From the NCBI GenBank assembly GCA_936450465.1, contig OW388290.1, positions 29,625,457-29,689,456 of the forward strand: a DNA stretch of 64,000 nucleotides, written 5' to 3'. Shown one piece after another: positions 1 to 14,400 of this stretch (position 1 is its first letter; each line of letters starts with the position of its first letter). The translations under genes and the position numbers were made by a program. Source of the stretch: Gibbula magus. Taxonomy: Eukaryota > Mollusca > Gastropoda > Trochida > Trochidae. The notes under the pieces are model-generated. The model did no database searches. It saw only the letters and a program-made list of their open reading frames with translations, and was not told where the DNA came from.

Positions 1-3000
1 ATCAACTAGATAACCTGATAACCTATGTTTCAAGTTTTTAAAAACAACTTTATTTAAATTGCAAATTATGTTTTAAATTTAAATGATGTTAATATATATA
101 TTTGACCAAGTTTAGTACCTTTAAGAAAGGAATATTGCTACTAAGGAAAAAAGGTATATGGTATATAGTGTTATCTAACTTGTCTACATCTTTGGGGGTA
201 TACACCTTTTAAAATAGGTATTATAACAGAAAAACATTAAATTAAAACTGTCAAGTTCAATCTTTGTTTGTAAGATTACTTATTATCGTTTACCATGATG
301 ACATTATACTTATTCATTACTTATTCCAGTTTCGCCTTTTATAAATCGGAAATATGTCTATAGTTCTGTATTATTTGTCATAAAAAATAGCTTGATTTTG
401 ATGCAGGTGACATATATAGATGTAAAGATGTTGTCAAAACATTGAACAAGAAATGTTACTAGACATTCTGTAACATCACTACATTTCGTAGATAAGGATA
501 ACCACATTAGATTTTTTAAAAGTCATAATTCCATATAATGTTGTCATTTTCCATTATAGCAGGGAATAAATGAAAATTTTAAATTCGAAAATCTGACCCC
601 TCGTATTTCACCATCGACCGAGACCGGCATTAGTGAGATTTATTTGACATATTTGATACAGAAGAAATTTGGGGATAAATTATATGGATCAAATTTCCTA
701 ATATTCGTTTATCGTCTGAACCAAAATACATGTTGGTCATATTTCCATTATCTAAATAATTTGTTTTCTCTGAAAGCATTGTCTTACCACAATGCAACAT
801 TTACGAGAAAACAATTACATGGCTAAATTGATATGAAATTTAACTGATTTATTTGAACCATCGCTCTTAGTTTGATTAACTTTTTAAAGTCGATAAAGTA
901 AAGTTTACGAGAACAATAAATACAAGCTAAGTATAAACTCCATCTCTTCAATAAACCTTCTCACAAGTTATCCCATACTCAATTGGATGTATTTTCTCCT
1001 TATACATCACGTGACGAACCATGTAGTTGTATTACATGTCCTTTCCCAATAGGCAACTTCCAACTATGAGTTCAATTAAACGTCTTTCCCACGCATCAAC
1101 CAGTGTATAAATGGGCACTGTAATTGGATGTGTTTTCTTCTGATAGGTTAGTGGCTAACTACTGGTTGTATCACATTGTTAGATACAATATAGGTGGCAG
1201 ACTCAGCCGTATTCTAACAGTTCGTTCACTAGGTGTAGGTGTAGGATATGGTCCGAAAACTATTAGTTTGAACTCGTCCAATGCCATTAGGCCGAGGACG
1301 AGCTCGAACGGCAAACTATAATTGATGTGTTGAGGACCATATCCAACTTAAACGCAGTCACTTTCAACTAGAAATAGAGTTCGCCTTTGAACATGAGTTC
1401 CATCGCGACTACCCGTAGTTTGTCGTCCTCGACGTCATAAAATGATTGTTCGTGACGTCACTGTAGCTTGCCGTCGCAAGAGAAGTGGGTCCTTTTCTGA
1501 CTATTTTTACGTGAATAAAATGGAATAAAATGGGTAATAAAGAAATTATTACACTCGAAAATGTGCTATATGACTTTTATGAAACTCGCTCTCGCTTGGG
1601 AAATACAAAATTCCTCGGGTAATAATCTCTATATATGATCGATCAAAGACATACGAAAAAACATATGCTTTGACCTAAAGTAACATTTGTAACTAAACAC
1701 ACATATGAGATGCATCTGAACATAAAGGTAGGGCTTAGTTGTTCTAATATACTTTCGTTTCAAAGAAGAATATTTAAATCAGAATAGATGAACGTTCCAC
1801 TTCTATAATTGACGATGCATTGTGTATTTAAGGATAGGGGAGTAGAGACGCCGACTGCGTGGAGAACGGATGGGTATCATGTCTTTCCCTCGCACATACC
1901 GTGTTATATTGTCAAGTATAAACATAAAAACATAAACGTTTCTGTCTCATGAGATTTGATAAACATGGTATTTGTCAAGGAAAAATTAAAATTCTACTTA
2001 TAATATCATTATTTCTGTGTATTACGGCATATTTTCATTCAGTGGAAGCGACAACTTCCCTCTGGAGTCATAACCCGCGCCAGTATCCACAACTGGCTTA
2101 TTTAAGCTACTCGTCCTTCAGAACTGCTTTAAAACTTTTCTATCCGCCAAGCGTTTGACTAATTCCAATCAGATACGCTTTAAGCATGATGCACAACATG
2201 CGTGGAAAGGCGCCATTCAAATGGACTTGTTTAATCCATTACCTTTTCTGTGAAACCGTACAAATGTAGCAGAGCACACTGAGAAGTTCAGATGTAGCGC
2301 GCCGCTATACTAGCACAAAACACGTTATGAAAATGCGGCAAAACTTCATCAGGCAGCGATAAAGACTGGCATAAATTACGCCTTGTTGGTAGAAGTTGTG
2401 ATGTCGTAACCGTGTATTTATGACGTCACGCGAGTGGCGATAACGGTTATCAGAAGGTTTAAAGTCAACAGATCTCTTCTCTTCTGCGAGAGACGGAATG
2501 AACGAACTTTTGGGAGGAAAACTTACAGAAGGTAGGACGGTGCAAGACCACCGAGGAGACAGTCGAGTTGTTAGTGGGGAGGACGGGAGCAGATACTCGC
2601 TAATAGAAAGGTTGAGGGGACCGACAATTGGATTGTGCGCGTCTCGTGAGGAAAACAGGTTCTCGTCTCCTCGCTAATTCCGGACAGCAGAGTGATAGGC
2701 CTGTGTGAACGGCTTAGACTATAGCATATACAGCGTTAAACAGTTAACTGTGATGAGCGAGTGTATGAGAGAGTCGATACAACCAGTCTTCTACTCGTCT
2801 CAACGCTCCAGGCAATCTGCTTGTGTGTAATAGTGCCGTAATGCAAGACGTCATCACCAACTGGGTGTGGAGACACGTTCATACAAAGGGTCGTAAAGAT
2901 TATACGACGTTTTTAATCGAAATGTGCTTTTGAAAGACTTTTAGTGTTTCCATGTATCTGTGTGTCCATGTATGGTGTCTTTCGTATTAAGAAAAACGTG

Positions 3001-4650
3001 TGTGACTAAACGTACGTTTCTGGTCAGCGATTTAGGTTTTGATAATCTATTCTACATTTACAATTATTAAATAAATAACTAAATCCATTTCATATCTGCG
3101 AACCTTATACTCGTATGTTAAGAATATTATTTTAGTTTGTGACAACTTTCTACAATAACCTTATATGAATATATTCAATATCAAGTTATTTTGTCACAAC
3201 TTTCAAGAAGAAAGAGATTAAATTGTCTCAATTTAAAAAAAAGAAGATACCAGTAAATTTGACTAAAACAATAGAATAAACACCTTCAGTACTGCTTCAA
3301 CTCTTTCTGTAATTGAGACGGACGTCGGCATTCTGTAGGCCACGTGACCAATTCCTCACTTGTCAGGTCTGGGACTTTTCTCTGCGGATCTCAATACGGT
3401 CTCCAGGTCTCCGCCCGTCTCCCTCTTGTCCTGTGTCCTGGCCCTAACAGTTTAACGGGTAATGAAGTTCTTGAAGGGACACGAAATTAAATTGTGAACG
3501 TCCCTAGACAAAAACATTTAGGCGTTGATGAAGCACGGGCCACGTAGTGTGGAAATTCGCTGGAGTAGAGTGAAGACGGGATAGAGGTAATTGGGGCAAA
3601 TAATCCCCTTACTGTGACGCTACTTCACAGGTTGTGAGGTTCGGAGGGGGAGCCTCTATGTTGGAGGGGGTCCACTTCGTAATGGTATACCCATCATCAC
3701 TGATTCCCCTAATTTATAGCAATTTGACAAGCAAATTATGTTAGCACACAGGGTACAGCTGCTGACAGGGCCTGATCTTCTGAGAGTTCCAGCTTCCCCT
3801 GGAGATCTGCTGTCTGTCCTGACTTCATAGCTCTAGGACACAGTGCGATCCAGACTACCTTTAAAACAGAAAGTCTCTTGGGTCACAGATAAAAAGTTGT
3901 TCTTGAATTTGATACGGTGGCGACTTGCAGGAAAATGAACATCTAACGCGCCACAGAATCATAATGTCAATTGGCTTGAATCTATAAAGTGTTATCCTAG
4001 TCAGCTTTTGTTGCAAGAGAGCATTAATTTCCGAATTCATATTTCCTAATACTATAAAATTAATATGAGAGGTATATTCTGTCATATTCTTATCATCTGA
4101 TTGTGGTCATATTCAGAGAGAAAGAAAACAAGATCTGTTCAAATATGGCATGTTGTCGGTGACCATGTAAATTAAGCTTAGGACAAAGAGGGCAAATCTG
4201 TAGCAAAAAAACAATTTTGATTTCAGTCTGGTTCGAGTTCAAAGTGTCTTTTGAACATGTTACAATATCTGTTAACGTAGTAGTACTAGGGAAATTCGAG
4301 GAACATGATCCTGTTCATTGTGCAACTTGGCTGACAACTACAGACGACGTTCAGCAACAACAGGCGCGGATGGTTCACCCGATGGATGGTCTGCTTCGTG
4401 CCTGGTTATCCTCTTGAGTTTGAAGAGTTGATTCCCTGCACCAGACTGAAACAGAAGCCGTGAGTCTGTGTTGTCGTCTATTAGCAGGAACCTATACTGA
4501 ACACATGTTCTGCCCACCTATCACTTCGATTGGGTACCTGGCTTTTGTTTTGTATTTCCCATATTTCTCAGTGCTTACATATCAAACCAGAGAATGTATG
4601 TTACATTTGAACATGTCTACACAAGAAATAGTGCTCATATCATTCAAATT
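1..4650. other. gene-poor AT-rich DNA
   Basis: No open frame here resembles a known protein, and none is bounded by a convincing acceptor and donor pair. Composition is AT-rich except for a GC-richer block at about 2,400-3,850, which has no recognisable coding content. I see no tandem repeat or transposon protein in this stretch. Confidence 0.5.
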
Positions 4651-4886
4651 AAAGTCCAACTTCCCAATGCAAGGCATAACTCTTGCCAGTCTCCATTACT
4701 GGCTGATTTAGGCCTTGCAGTATTTCCTTACAAAATCTGTGTTTAGAAATCCAGGCCCGCTATGCATTTCTGGTGCAGCGATTCACTATCTTGACACAAC
4801 AAAGCGAGGGAAATACTGCAAGGCCTAAATCAGCCAGTAATGCAAACTGGCAAGAGTTATGCCTTGCGTTTGGAAGTTGATTAAAG
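4651..4886. repeat. foldback (inverted-repeat) element
   Basis: Two arms of about 78 bases (4651-4728 and 4807-4886) are nearly perfect reverse complements. For example, tactggctgatttaggcctt in the left arm pairs with its complement in the right arm, and only a handful of mismatches occur. The spacer is about 78 bases. The layout fits a foldback or MITE-like transposon remnant; a transcript would form a long hairpin. No transposase and no clear target-site duplication are visible. Confidence 0.75.
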
Positions 4887-7800
4887 TCTAATATCATGTG
4901 TTTAAAAGGTTGTGAAATGTTGTAACTTGTGGAATCAGTGGTCTTACTCGTAGTTGAGGGTGTCCTGTTTAAGAGCCTTACAAGATATACATATTTGTTT
5001 ATTACTACTTGTATTGTAAATGGACTTTTCGGTCACCAAGGCAACATCATGGAAAGGAATATCGTTTTCCCAATGTAAATCACAAAACTGTTTTCATTTG
5101 TGAAGAAATTTCCCCATCTGCTACGCCGTTCTGCTTTCTATAATGTAGGCAAATTCAAAGTCAAAAGTAACGTTACAATATTCTCATTTCATATCTCATA
5201 AAAACAACAAATTTTGGAAGCACAATATCCAATGTTATACAAATAACTATACAAATAAGTTGACATTAGTTTTATCTGGTAAATGATGTGTTCGTGGTAA
5301 CCCTCAAGAGCTTAACTAGCAGCTGGACCAGACATTATTGTTGATAGGAGTAGCTCCTTTTGCATGCATGCGGTGTGGATAAGTGTCATAAGGATTTTAA
5401 ACTCATTTACAAACGCACCGAGTAAAGGTCTTATTTCAAAGTGCGGTTTATACAAATATATCTTATCTTACCATTAGCAAGAAGAAACCGTCCCAATGTC
5501 TCGAAGACGTTGATCGAAAGGACCCTGCTCCTCCCTCTCGCTAAAGCTGAGAGAGACAACACGGCTTGATTAGCGCATTTTCCACGTGAGTTGACGTGTA
5601 AGGGAAAAGATGTGCACTTACACTGGCTTGTGAGGGTTTCAGTAGAGGAATGCCAGGGCGCCGCCAACATACTTAACGGTTTGTCCCCCACTCGGACGCA
5701 ATTATGAAGCGCTAAAATGAAATTTGTCCATGTTGAGGTCAATTCGAGTGGAAGGCTGGCCGAAAGGTTAGGCCAATCACTCCAAAGTGGACAGCGTGTC
5801 GGACGTCCAGTGACCCTGTGCAATGAATTACGCATCACTTCCAGGAAGCTCAGACGGGGTATAGTTACACTTGCCGGGGATAACGAGCTTTGGAAGAGGT
5901 TAACTTACAAAATGAGAATTTTATTTCATTTCTGGAACAACATGGGTCATTTACACCCCAATACTTGGACAGTACTGATGATCATCAGCGGGTTAAACTT
6001 GTTAAATCTGCTCAATTACAGCAATAAGAACCCAGCAAGATGCTTGGCCATTTTTTGCAATCTGTTGATATCGGATGAAGAGACAGAGTTAATGATTTTC
6101 TGTTTTGAATTTGTCTCTTGAAAACGTATTAAAAATTATGAGACATTTATCAAAGTAAAACTACATTGCATGATAATAATTATGCTTTATCCTCGCACCG
6201 ATGACTGACAGTTTAGTCCCAACGTTTCTTGACCATACGCCTGAATTTGATATGTTACTGATGATCTACATTTGTAGATGAATTTCAAATGATTTTTATA
6301 TTAAACGTTTTAGCTTTTAGATTGAAAACGTTCATGTTTATTTCGTTTAGTGGCAATAGAAGATATTCTATCCGTAAATTCCTTATCTCAAAATGTCTCA
6401 ATATGTCTAATTTTCCAAATTTAGAACTTAATAACAGTATTAACCGAGCAGAAGGACTTGTCAAGTATATTTTTTGAACTGTTTCTCTTCCATATGTATA
6501 TAACTAACTAGTGTCACACATACACCGCATATATTGTAAACTGCCAGGCAAAAGATAGTATACACCATAGTTGGTTTTATCACATGTTTTTAAATAACAA
6601 TTATGTCGAGTTTTCGGCATCGTTCATTAAAACTGAAGAATGTAGTTAGTTATCAGTCAGAGAATACTTCTACGTAGTTTTTAATTTAAAAATAAAATAT
6701 GCAATGTAAATTTAAAAAATCTTCAAAAGCTAATTTAGATAAACGACAACTGTTCGTTGACATATTCTAAGTGAAAATCAGTTAATGTGCCTCATTATGT
6801 ACACATTTACAACATTTTAGGGGTCATGTTGTATGGTGCACATTTAATTTCTTACCCTTGTAACTTAAAAGTAACCAATCACCAATTAATCCATTCAAAC
6901 AACTGCAGATAAGTGGTGTTGTATCGATATCGTACCAAAATCAAATGAATCTCATTTCCTTTAAATATTGAATAAATCGAAACCAAATGAGGTGTGTACT
7001 CTGTTTTACCTGGCTGACAGTTTATCATAAGTTTTTGTCAAAGTTTTAGACACCAAACTAATACTATTCAGACCATTTCTTATGCTCTGTTTGCGACACG
7101 TTGCCAGTAATCTTCTGGTCTAGTAAACTCCGGACACCTCATCGTTTGAAATATTTGACGTTTTCAAACCGGATAGTTTTTATGTTTATCAAATATACAG
7201 CAGCATGTTTACGAGGCGTCCTATTTAATGGTTTACGATAACTGGGGGTCATCGTCGAAACACCAGGACCAGACTAGCCGCTGATTGGTCGTAACGTTCC
7301 ACAATAAATAATAACTCGTGAATATTCATACCCAACATCAATCAGCTGTACTAGCGGAGTAGACCGGCCGTGATGTCGGACATGGAAAATCATTTATACA
7401 CCATGAATAAAAATACTTTTATTTAGATACGTTTTATGAAAACATCCTAGTTGATAAATAATTCATTACAATGCATAAGGATTGGGATTCTTTCTTTAAT
7501 AAATGACATAAAATAATTGATTAACGTTCCAGACAGGTTTTGATGATTATGCTGAATGAATTAAATATTTGCCGCAGACAGATATCCGAATTTAACAGCA
7601 ACTTTATCAATAAAATCGCTCTCAAGAGGAACAGGCGATGGCGTTTGTCTTTTTTTTATGTTTTGCAGATATCGATGAGTTGTAAAGCGAATTGACAATA
7701 CAAGTACTTGAATGTAAATATATATGGTTTGGAAATTTAATATAATGATAACATCATGTCTTTGTGAAAATTGTCTTTTTCAAGTTTAATTTATTTTTTA

Positions 7801-10800
7801 AATCTGATATATAAAAATTATAGTCTGAAATGACTGGATTACACCTTTTTAATTACAAATATTGCATACTTAACTTCCTGATATATTTTTTATCAGGCAA
7901 ATGGGAACGAGTCACAGGATAAGTGTTTATACAAAATGAGAGATAACATAAATAATAGCGAGAAAGTCACTATTACTGTTAGGATTTGTTTTATAAGGAG
8001 TGATATCATGTACTAACAAATATCATTTTTTATATGTACGTATCGTTTGCTTTGGTGGAATGATTTAAAAATGTTTTAAACAATTAGATATACATTTGAA
8101 ATTCTATCTGAATATGCTTGTGCACTTCCATGTAAGTCTGTGAATCATTTAACGATTACAAGACATTCCTGGTCATTTAAATATTATGAAAATAAATTAT
8201 GACTAAATCTTTGTTAGAAGTAAAATAAAAACCATAAACTAGGTTGAATATAAATTATTAGTACATACCATCACTTCATGGTCAAATGATCATTGTAATT
8301 TATTCAATATATTTATAGATAATTCAATGTTATTGACTGCTTCCACCATGATGTTATGTTTTGGAAAACAGCAATGCCTAGAAAAAAAGAAGTATTAATA
8401 CATAGTAAATCCATTTCAGTGTTACATTCCAATATTAGAAATATAGATTTCAGAGTAAAATGTTTTGAAAATAATAACGTGTCACGCCTTAGAATATGAT
8501 ATTTGAGTTTTATACGCAGTTAACTTCAGAATCAGTTTTATATCATATTAAAACAATCTGAATGATATAAAGTGTAAAAATGTAAATCTGTAATACAAAA
8601 TTAATGAGAGGATCTCACTTTCTTCATATAAAGAAATAAGGGACATACATTGATGAGATATATTTTATACTTAATGTTATTCAAATATGAAAGTAAACTA
8701 TGTAAACTAAGGACTACATTATAAGTATATGGATCTTACCAACTGTTCACAAAATGTATGTATGATATATATTTTTAACTAAGTCCCGAATTCATATTGA
8801 AATACACTTAATTTGACTTGATTTGAAACAAAGGACATTGATTTTTGTAATGAACCCATTAGTAGAAAACAAATTTATATATTGCGCACTTTCAAATGAC
8901 TTCCGTAAATCGGACTAGCAGCATCATGTAGTAAAGTTGAGTATATCAATTTCTGTTTTCAATGAATTTTTATTGTAGAAATTATTCAAAAGTGAAATTG
9001 TGGCCTCTTCTTGATTGTTTAATGTTTCCATTACACAGAAAATTGATATCCAAGATCACAAGATTTGAAATAGATTGAAAGCGAAAAATGATTGTTGTCA
9101 TGTTTAGTGAAGCGATCATAAATACAGTATTCTATTCATATTGCATTACAAAATGAACAAATTTATGATTATTTCTTTAAAAGTAGTGTTTAATTTACAT
9201 CAAGCGTCCGCAGAAATCCCTAGGAATGTTAAGGGAATCTCCCGACCGATTATTCAACGGTAACTTCTGAACAGAGCTCTGGTAAAGTCTCTCCCAGCGA
9301 ATAAAACATTAATAACCGGGATTGATGAAAGAAAGACGTTTAACAATCGTGTCCGCTAATTTGATGTGTGGTTTTGAAGCGATTCGGAAAATTTCCATAT
9401 CGGAGTAGTTGAATACATGTCCTGCTGTTTTCCGGGAAAACATCCGCATCAAGTGCGGTAGTGGCGGACTGCAATCCCCCTCATCAGATGATCAATCAGC
9501 CAGCTCGCAAATGTGCAGGCTATACAACCTTCTAACTCCGTTTCAAAGCCACATCGTCAGCTGGTAAATGTTGGGAATTAAGGAAATTATTTACTAGACG
9601 AAGCAAATAATCATCTTGCTTTGACGGTTTGTTCTGTATGCATGGTGGCCTACCGTTCTTGTCATTCGCCGTGCACAGCTTTGTTTGGATCCGACTTGAG
9701 TCCCTCTTACCGCATTGATTCAGCCCAGGATTTACTTGTTACGTGATATCATTCCATTTGTGCTGTTAGCAAGCAGAGAATGTGGAGAAAAAAATCATCG
9801 CGAAAAAACACTTCAAAGAACGTTTACTTGATTGAAAATGTAATTCTTGCAAATTCACACATTTTTAACACCCGGTTTCTGCTGTAGTTCAACCTTTGCC
9901 TGACTCTTTGTTAAGTTAAAACAGAAAAATCCATGTGCTAAAATTCATTTCCACTTCTCCTTTTAATCATGAACGTCGAGGAGGATACTCGCTGGCTGCT
10001 TCTCAACTGTTAATTCTTTAACACATTTCCGCAACTCGCAGTGCGCTAAGCGGTCGGAACAAGGGGTCGGGAGAATGTTCAGTGCAATTGTAATGCGAGG
10101 GATTGCGTGTAGCGAGCTGAGACATTAGGCAGAAAAGTTGCATTCCATTACGAGTCGTCACCTCGGGTACTCGCGTGAGTCGAATCACGCGACTGTTAGC
10201 ATCTGTCTCGCGTGCAGACCATCCGCTCTGGCACCTCGAGCTGTTCCAACTGCTAATAGAACTCGTACATCGCCAAGTGGCCGTGTACACTTCACACACT
10301 GTTCGTACACTTCAGACACTGAGGTGTAATTGCGAATTCATGTCCGACCCATAGGTAACAATAGCACACAATTTGCGGCCATTTCGTGCCCGATGACTTG
10401 AGCTCGGTCCCGTATGTAATTTGCAATTTAGCCACTTCTGGTTAGAAGTGCCGAGGAGGTGATGGATGTGGGGAGGATGGGACTTGTAAAGGGGGAACGA
10501 TCGTGTCAATATGACGTTAGATTTGTCCGCACTATCAGAAACTCTATATAGAGAGAGTCCCTGGCACTATGCAGGGAGGATCCAGGAGTTTCGTTTTGAG
10601 GGTGCGTTCCGTCATTCACGACTGTCAACCTTAAAACAATATCAAGCAATATCCGAATTACCTTTGAAACTCAAGTGGGAAGCGGGATGATCCGCCATTT
10701 ACAAAGTGACATAGACTATTCAACAGATCACACGAAATCGGCCCAAAGGAGGCGATAAGTCGTTTCTGGTAAAGTCAGTGTCAACCAGTGTTAGTGCTGG

Positions 10801-11287
10801 TCTCTGCAACTTCTCTCATGTGTTTGAAGTTATCAATTAGCAAAGCAACTGAAGGGAAGGCCCGTTAACATTTAACACTTGTCTTTGAAATCATTCTTTT
10901 CTGAACTTGCAAATGGTATCATCCTTTTTGTTGTGATAATCAGCGGAAATCAAACTTATGTTAGTAACGTTCTCAATTTGTATCCATCTCCACTGTAGAT
11001 GAAAGACGGACTGTGATATAACTGGTGGCGGCTAAGGCGTTGTCTCATTTCTTATGGTTTAACATGAAAGTACAGCTCAAAGCGAAATTCGTTGTCATCC
11101 AATTTCCACATACAATGATATATTGTTCCTATAAGGAACACAGATAACATAATATTGATTAAAAGTTTTCAATACGTGTTAAAAAGTCCTTGTATATGAA
11201 TATCAATGGTTGATAAAACATGATAGAAGAAAGAAAAGATGAGATAAAAATGAATTGGAACTTCAAAAGCATCGCTCCTACTCTGTG
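4887..11287. other. gene-poor AT-rich DNA
   Basis: The stretch is mostly AT-rich, with no recognisable protein. GC-richer islands lie at about 5,480-5,900, 7,200-7,380 and 9,180-10,560. The 5.4-5.9 kb island has overlapping open frames on both strands of up to 135 codons, but neither resembles a family I know. The minus-strand one contains a possible small exon, listed separately. Confidence 0.45.
5472..5546 (-). other. possible small exon, unknown transcript
   Basis: On the minus strand a pyrimidine-rich acceptor (tgttgtctctctcag) ends at 5547. A good donor (AATG then GTAAGAT) begins at 5471. Together they bracket 75 bases. One of three frames is open across it (24 codons), but the peptide is not recognisable and no partner exon was found. 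It may be an exon of a non-coding RNA or a chance pairing of splice-like sequences. Confidence 0.15.
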
Positions 11288-11411
11288 GTGATTTAGATGC
11301 AGTAGGTTACGTGTATACAGTGTAATGATTTAGATGCAGTAGGTTATATGTGTACACTAGTGATTTAGATGTAGTAGTTCGTGTGTACACTGCAGTGATT
11401 TAGATGCAGTA
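11288..11411. repeat. short minisatellite, ~36-bp unit
   Basis: The unit begins tgatttagatgcagtaggtt and ends near gtgtacactg. It starts at about 11288, 11325, 11360 and 11395, giving three full copies and one partial copy with a few substitutions and small length changes. Confidence 0.8.
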
Positions 11412-14400
11412 CATGTGGTACTATAATCTGTCAGAAAGTGGACTACTTTCCATGTGTTATTACACCGCCTGACAGCACACAGTCTGTCATCCACATGGCT
11501 TCAATACTTGATTACTCTCGCCAACAAAGAGAGAAAATATAGCATAAAAACTGTAATTTGTGGAAGTAATATAAATCATAGCGGATACAAATTACATAAT
11601 CATTGTTTCCTTCCGCATTAGCCCAATCTTGACATTTTCATTTCTCAGTATCTAGCGTGTGATAGATGGGTGCAATTTTGTCTTGGGGCAAACCGTAACA
11701 ACGCATCGCCCAACCAACGCATTACTCAATCATTTAAAGAAAACATCGCGCCTGCCAGTACGAATCACATGTAACCATCTGGCGATACAGATGGAACCGG
11801 GCTGAACGCTACGAGCCGCAACTTCATTACTTAGTCGTCGATCCAATCTGAAATTTCTTGGGTTCCTTGGCGCTATTAAGGTCCTCCATGTGACCTCCAT
11901 TCATTCATCATTTAGGCTTTCCAATTTCTGGACTGTCATCACCCATGTCTTGCACGTGTCAAAGCGATGGTGCAACTATAAACATGGGCATAATAAACGC
12001 TGGCCGAGATTTTATTGGGGAGGGGGAGGTTTCTCCCTTACGACTGAGATCTGGCAATGGTGCCTCCGTCACCTGACGTCATGGCCTTTCAAGATTGCCT
12101 CCTACTGAAGCGGATTGTCAAAGAAATGAAGTCAAACAAAACAGCGGCCGTGTAAATGTTTGCACACACTAGGGATTAATAGTTTTTAGTGTCAGTGGAG
12201 ATTGCCTATCCATAAATCTGTATCTCAGACTCCTCTCTCCCTCACACCGCTATATAGAGAAATTTGATTTGAAGGGATTCAATTGCGAGTAATTGTGATT
12301 TAAGTAATCAAAGTTTGAAATAACGTGGAGTGTAGTGAATAACTGACATTGATTTGTGTTCTTAATACAAGTATACGAGACTCCTGATAGGCTAGTTGTT
12401 CCAACCTTGATCTCCGGCTCGTTTCTACTATAAAACTGAACATCGCTATCAATCAGCGTCTTTACTGTGAGGCAAATAGACAGTTGGTGAAGTATTTCCT
12501 TAGAATTTATCTACAACCGAAAGAAAATTGAAAGCGTTAAAGGAGAGAATAAAATTAAATCTGTTTGTACAGGTAAAAGAGTTCTCTACTTTTGCCAATA
12601 TCACGAATGTCGTGTTTTTATATATAAAGTGTCGCATAATTGTAAAATGAATGTAAACCAATACTGCAAAACTAGATGTGTTAAAGATGACAGAACTACA
12701 CACAAAATCTATTTTCGTGAGAAATATTTTATTGGGCAGCTTTTAAGCCTGGCAACACAAATTTGGTTGACTGTAAACAACTATAACTGAAATGCTTTAA
12801 ATATTTATTTTAACACGAATATTGGAATGTGTTACCTTGACATGTACGCAAGTGTATTAATTCTAAAAGAAGATAGTCAACCTCAAACAAGATTGAAGTA
12901 TTCGTCAAGTTTATTTCACAAACGTTGGGATAATATGAATAGAATCGTACTGAAATAAACCGAAGTACAAAGGAAAGTATACAACTCAGTAGGTTTTATG
13001 TATGATTTTCTATAATGAATTTATTTAAAGGTTTTGACGTCGTACTTTAAACAGTGTGGGGGCTTTGTCACCAGTCAATGAATACTCCTACGTGCTTTTT
13101 AATTTTGTTTAATGTGGATAAGACGTAACTTTCTTACCCAAGCGGGCACAGATATGCCGGGTATTAAAGTTTTCATAATGGTCATGGGAATTACAGTTTT
13201 TCTAAATATAACTTGCGTTTTGATTGGTTGACGGAACTACCTTGCGCTCATTCATGAATTGCTTCGCTATCCTGTTTAAGCTTAATCACATAATTGAACA
13301 ATTTCGAGCATACCTAATTGAAGTCACACGTCAGTAAAACATTTACAGTACTAAACTTGCAAGGCGAAGCAGCATGCAAGAGTCGCCGGCTGCACCGCCG
13401 TGGCGTCATTGCTTATTAACCATTACGTCATTTGGTGACGTAATTACACTTCATAATTGCATTCCAACAGTGCGATTGTTAGTTCACGTTTTCACTCATT
13501 TCCTCTCATTCTGCGACATTGTTTACAATACAAACGAGTTGTTTACTATGTCAGTAAACCGTTTTGGCAATAAAATTTAACAGTTACTTTAGAATAGTTC
13601 TGAAAAAATAGAGCAAGTTGTAAACTATTTAGATATGCGCATCTTGAAGTAGTGAAAGAGTTTATGAATGGCGTATGACTACAATTTGTATCTTACAGTT
13701 TATCAAAGATCGTGAATTGTGGTCTTGTTTTTAGATTTTTACGCATTAAAATGATCTTGGGTAAGAAAAAGAATAACCAACTCGGTGCTCGGAGTTTATC
13801 ACAATAATTAACTCGGGACAGATAATCCGTAATTCCTCGCAACTCGTGGATTATTCTAATAGTTTATCGACACTGAAGATATATATACTTGAGAACTACA
13901 TTTACACACATAATTTGTCAGTTTTTCAAAAAGGAATAAAAAGAGAACATTAAGAAATATGTTCTACCTACAGCAAACTGATACCATACCAATGTTTGAG
14001 GTGTGTTTTATATTGGGAAATACTGAAAATCCAGCCTGTTGTATGTGTTTTTGGGTTTTGTGTTCTATGCTGTTACCATCATATAAATCATCATGGAATA
14101 ATGATTTCTCCCCCACTAACCAAAGTGAGGCTCTGTGTCAATCAAGCCATTTTTTGTACAGTCAATATAGAAGGCATGTGGTGGGGCTAAGATTAAACCC
14201 AAACTTGATCCAAGAAATCAAAGGTCTATGGGTTGAGGAATATATTTTAACAGTCTCCATGCTGTTACCGTAATTGTAGGTAAAACAATAATACATAGCT
14301 ATCACTTTTCTCAGTTTAATTTTAACATGGATAGTGAGTCATAATAAAAAGTCTAAGCACTGTGAATTAATTAATTTCTCTGATAAAACAATTGTAAGGG

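Noticed and set aside
5431..6121. Overlapping 134-135-codon frames as genes
   Set aside because: Neither translation resembles a known family, they overlap antisense, and only a weak exon-like core on the minus strand has splice signals.
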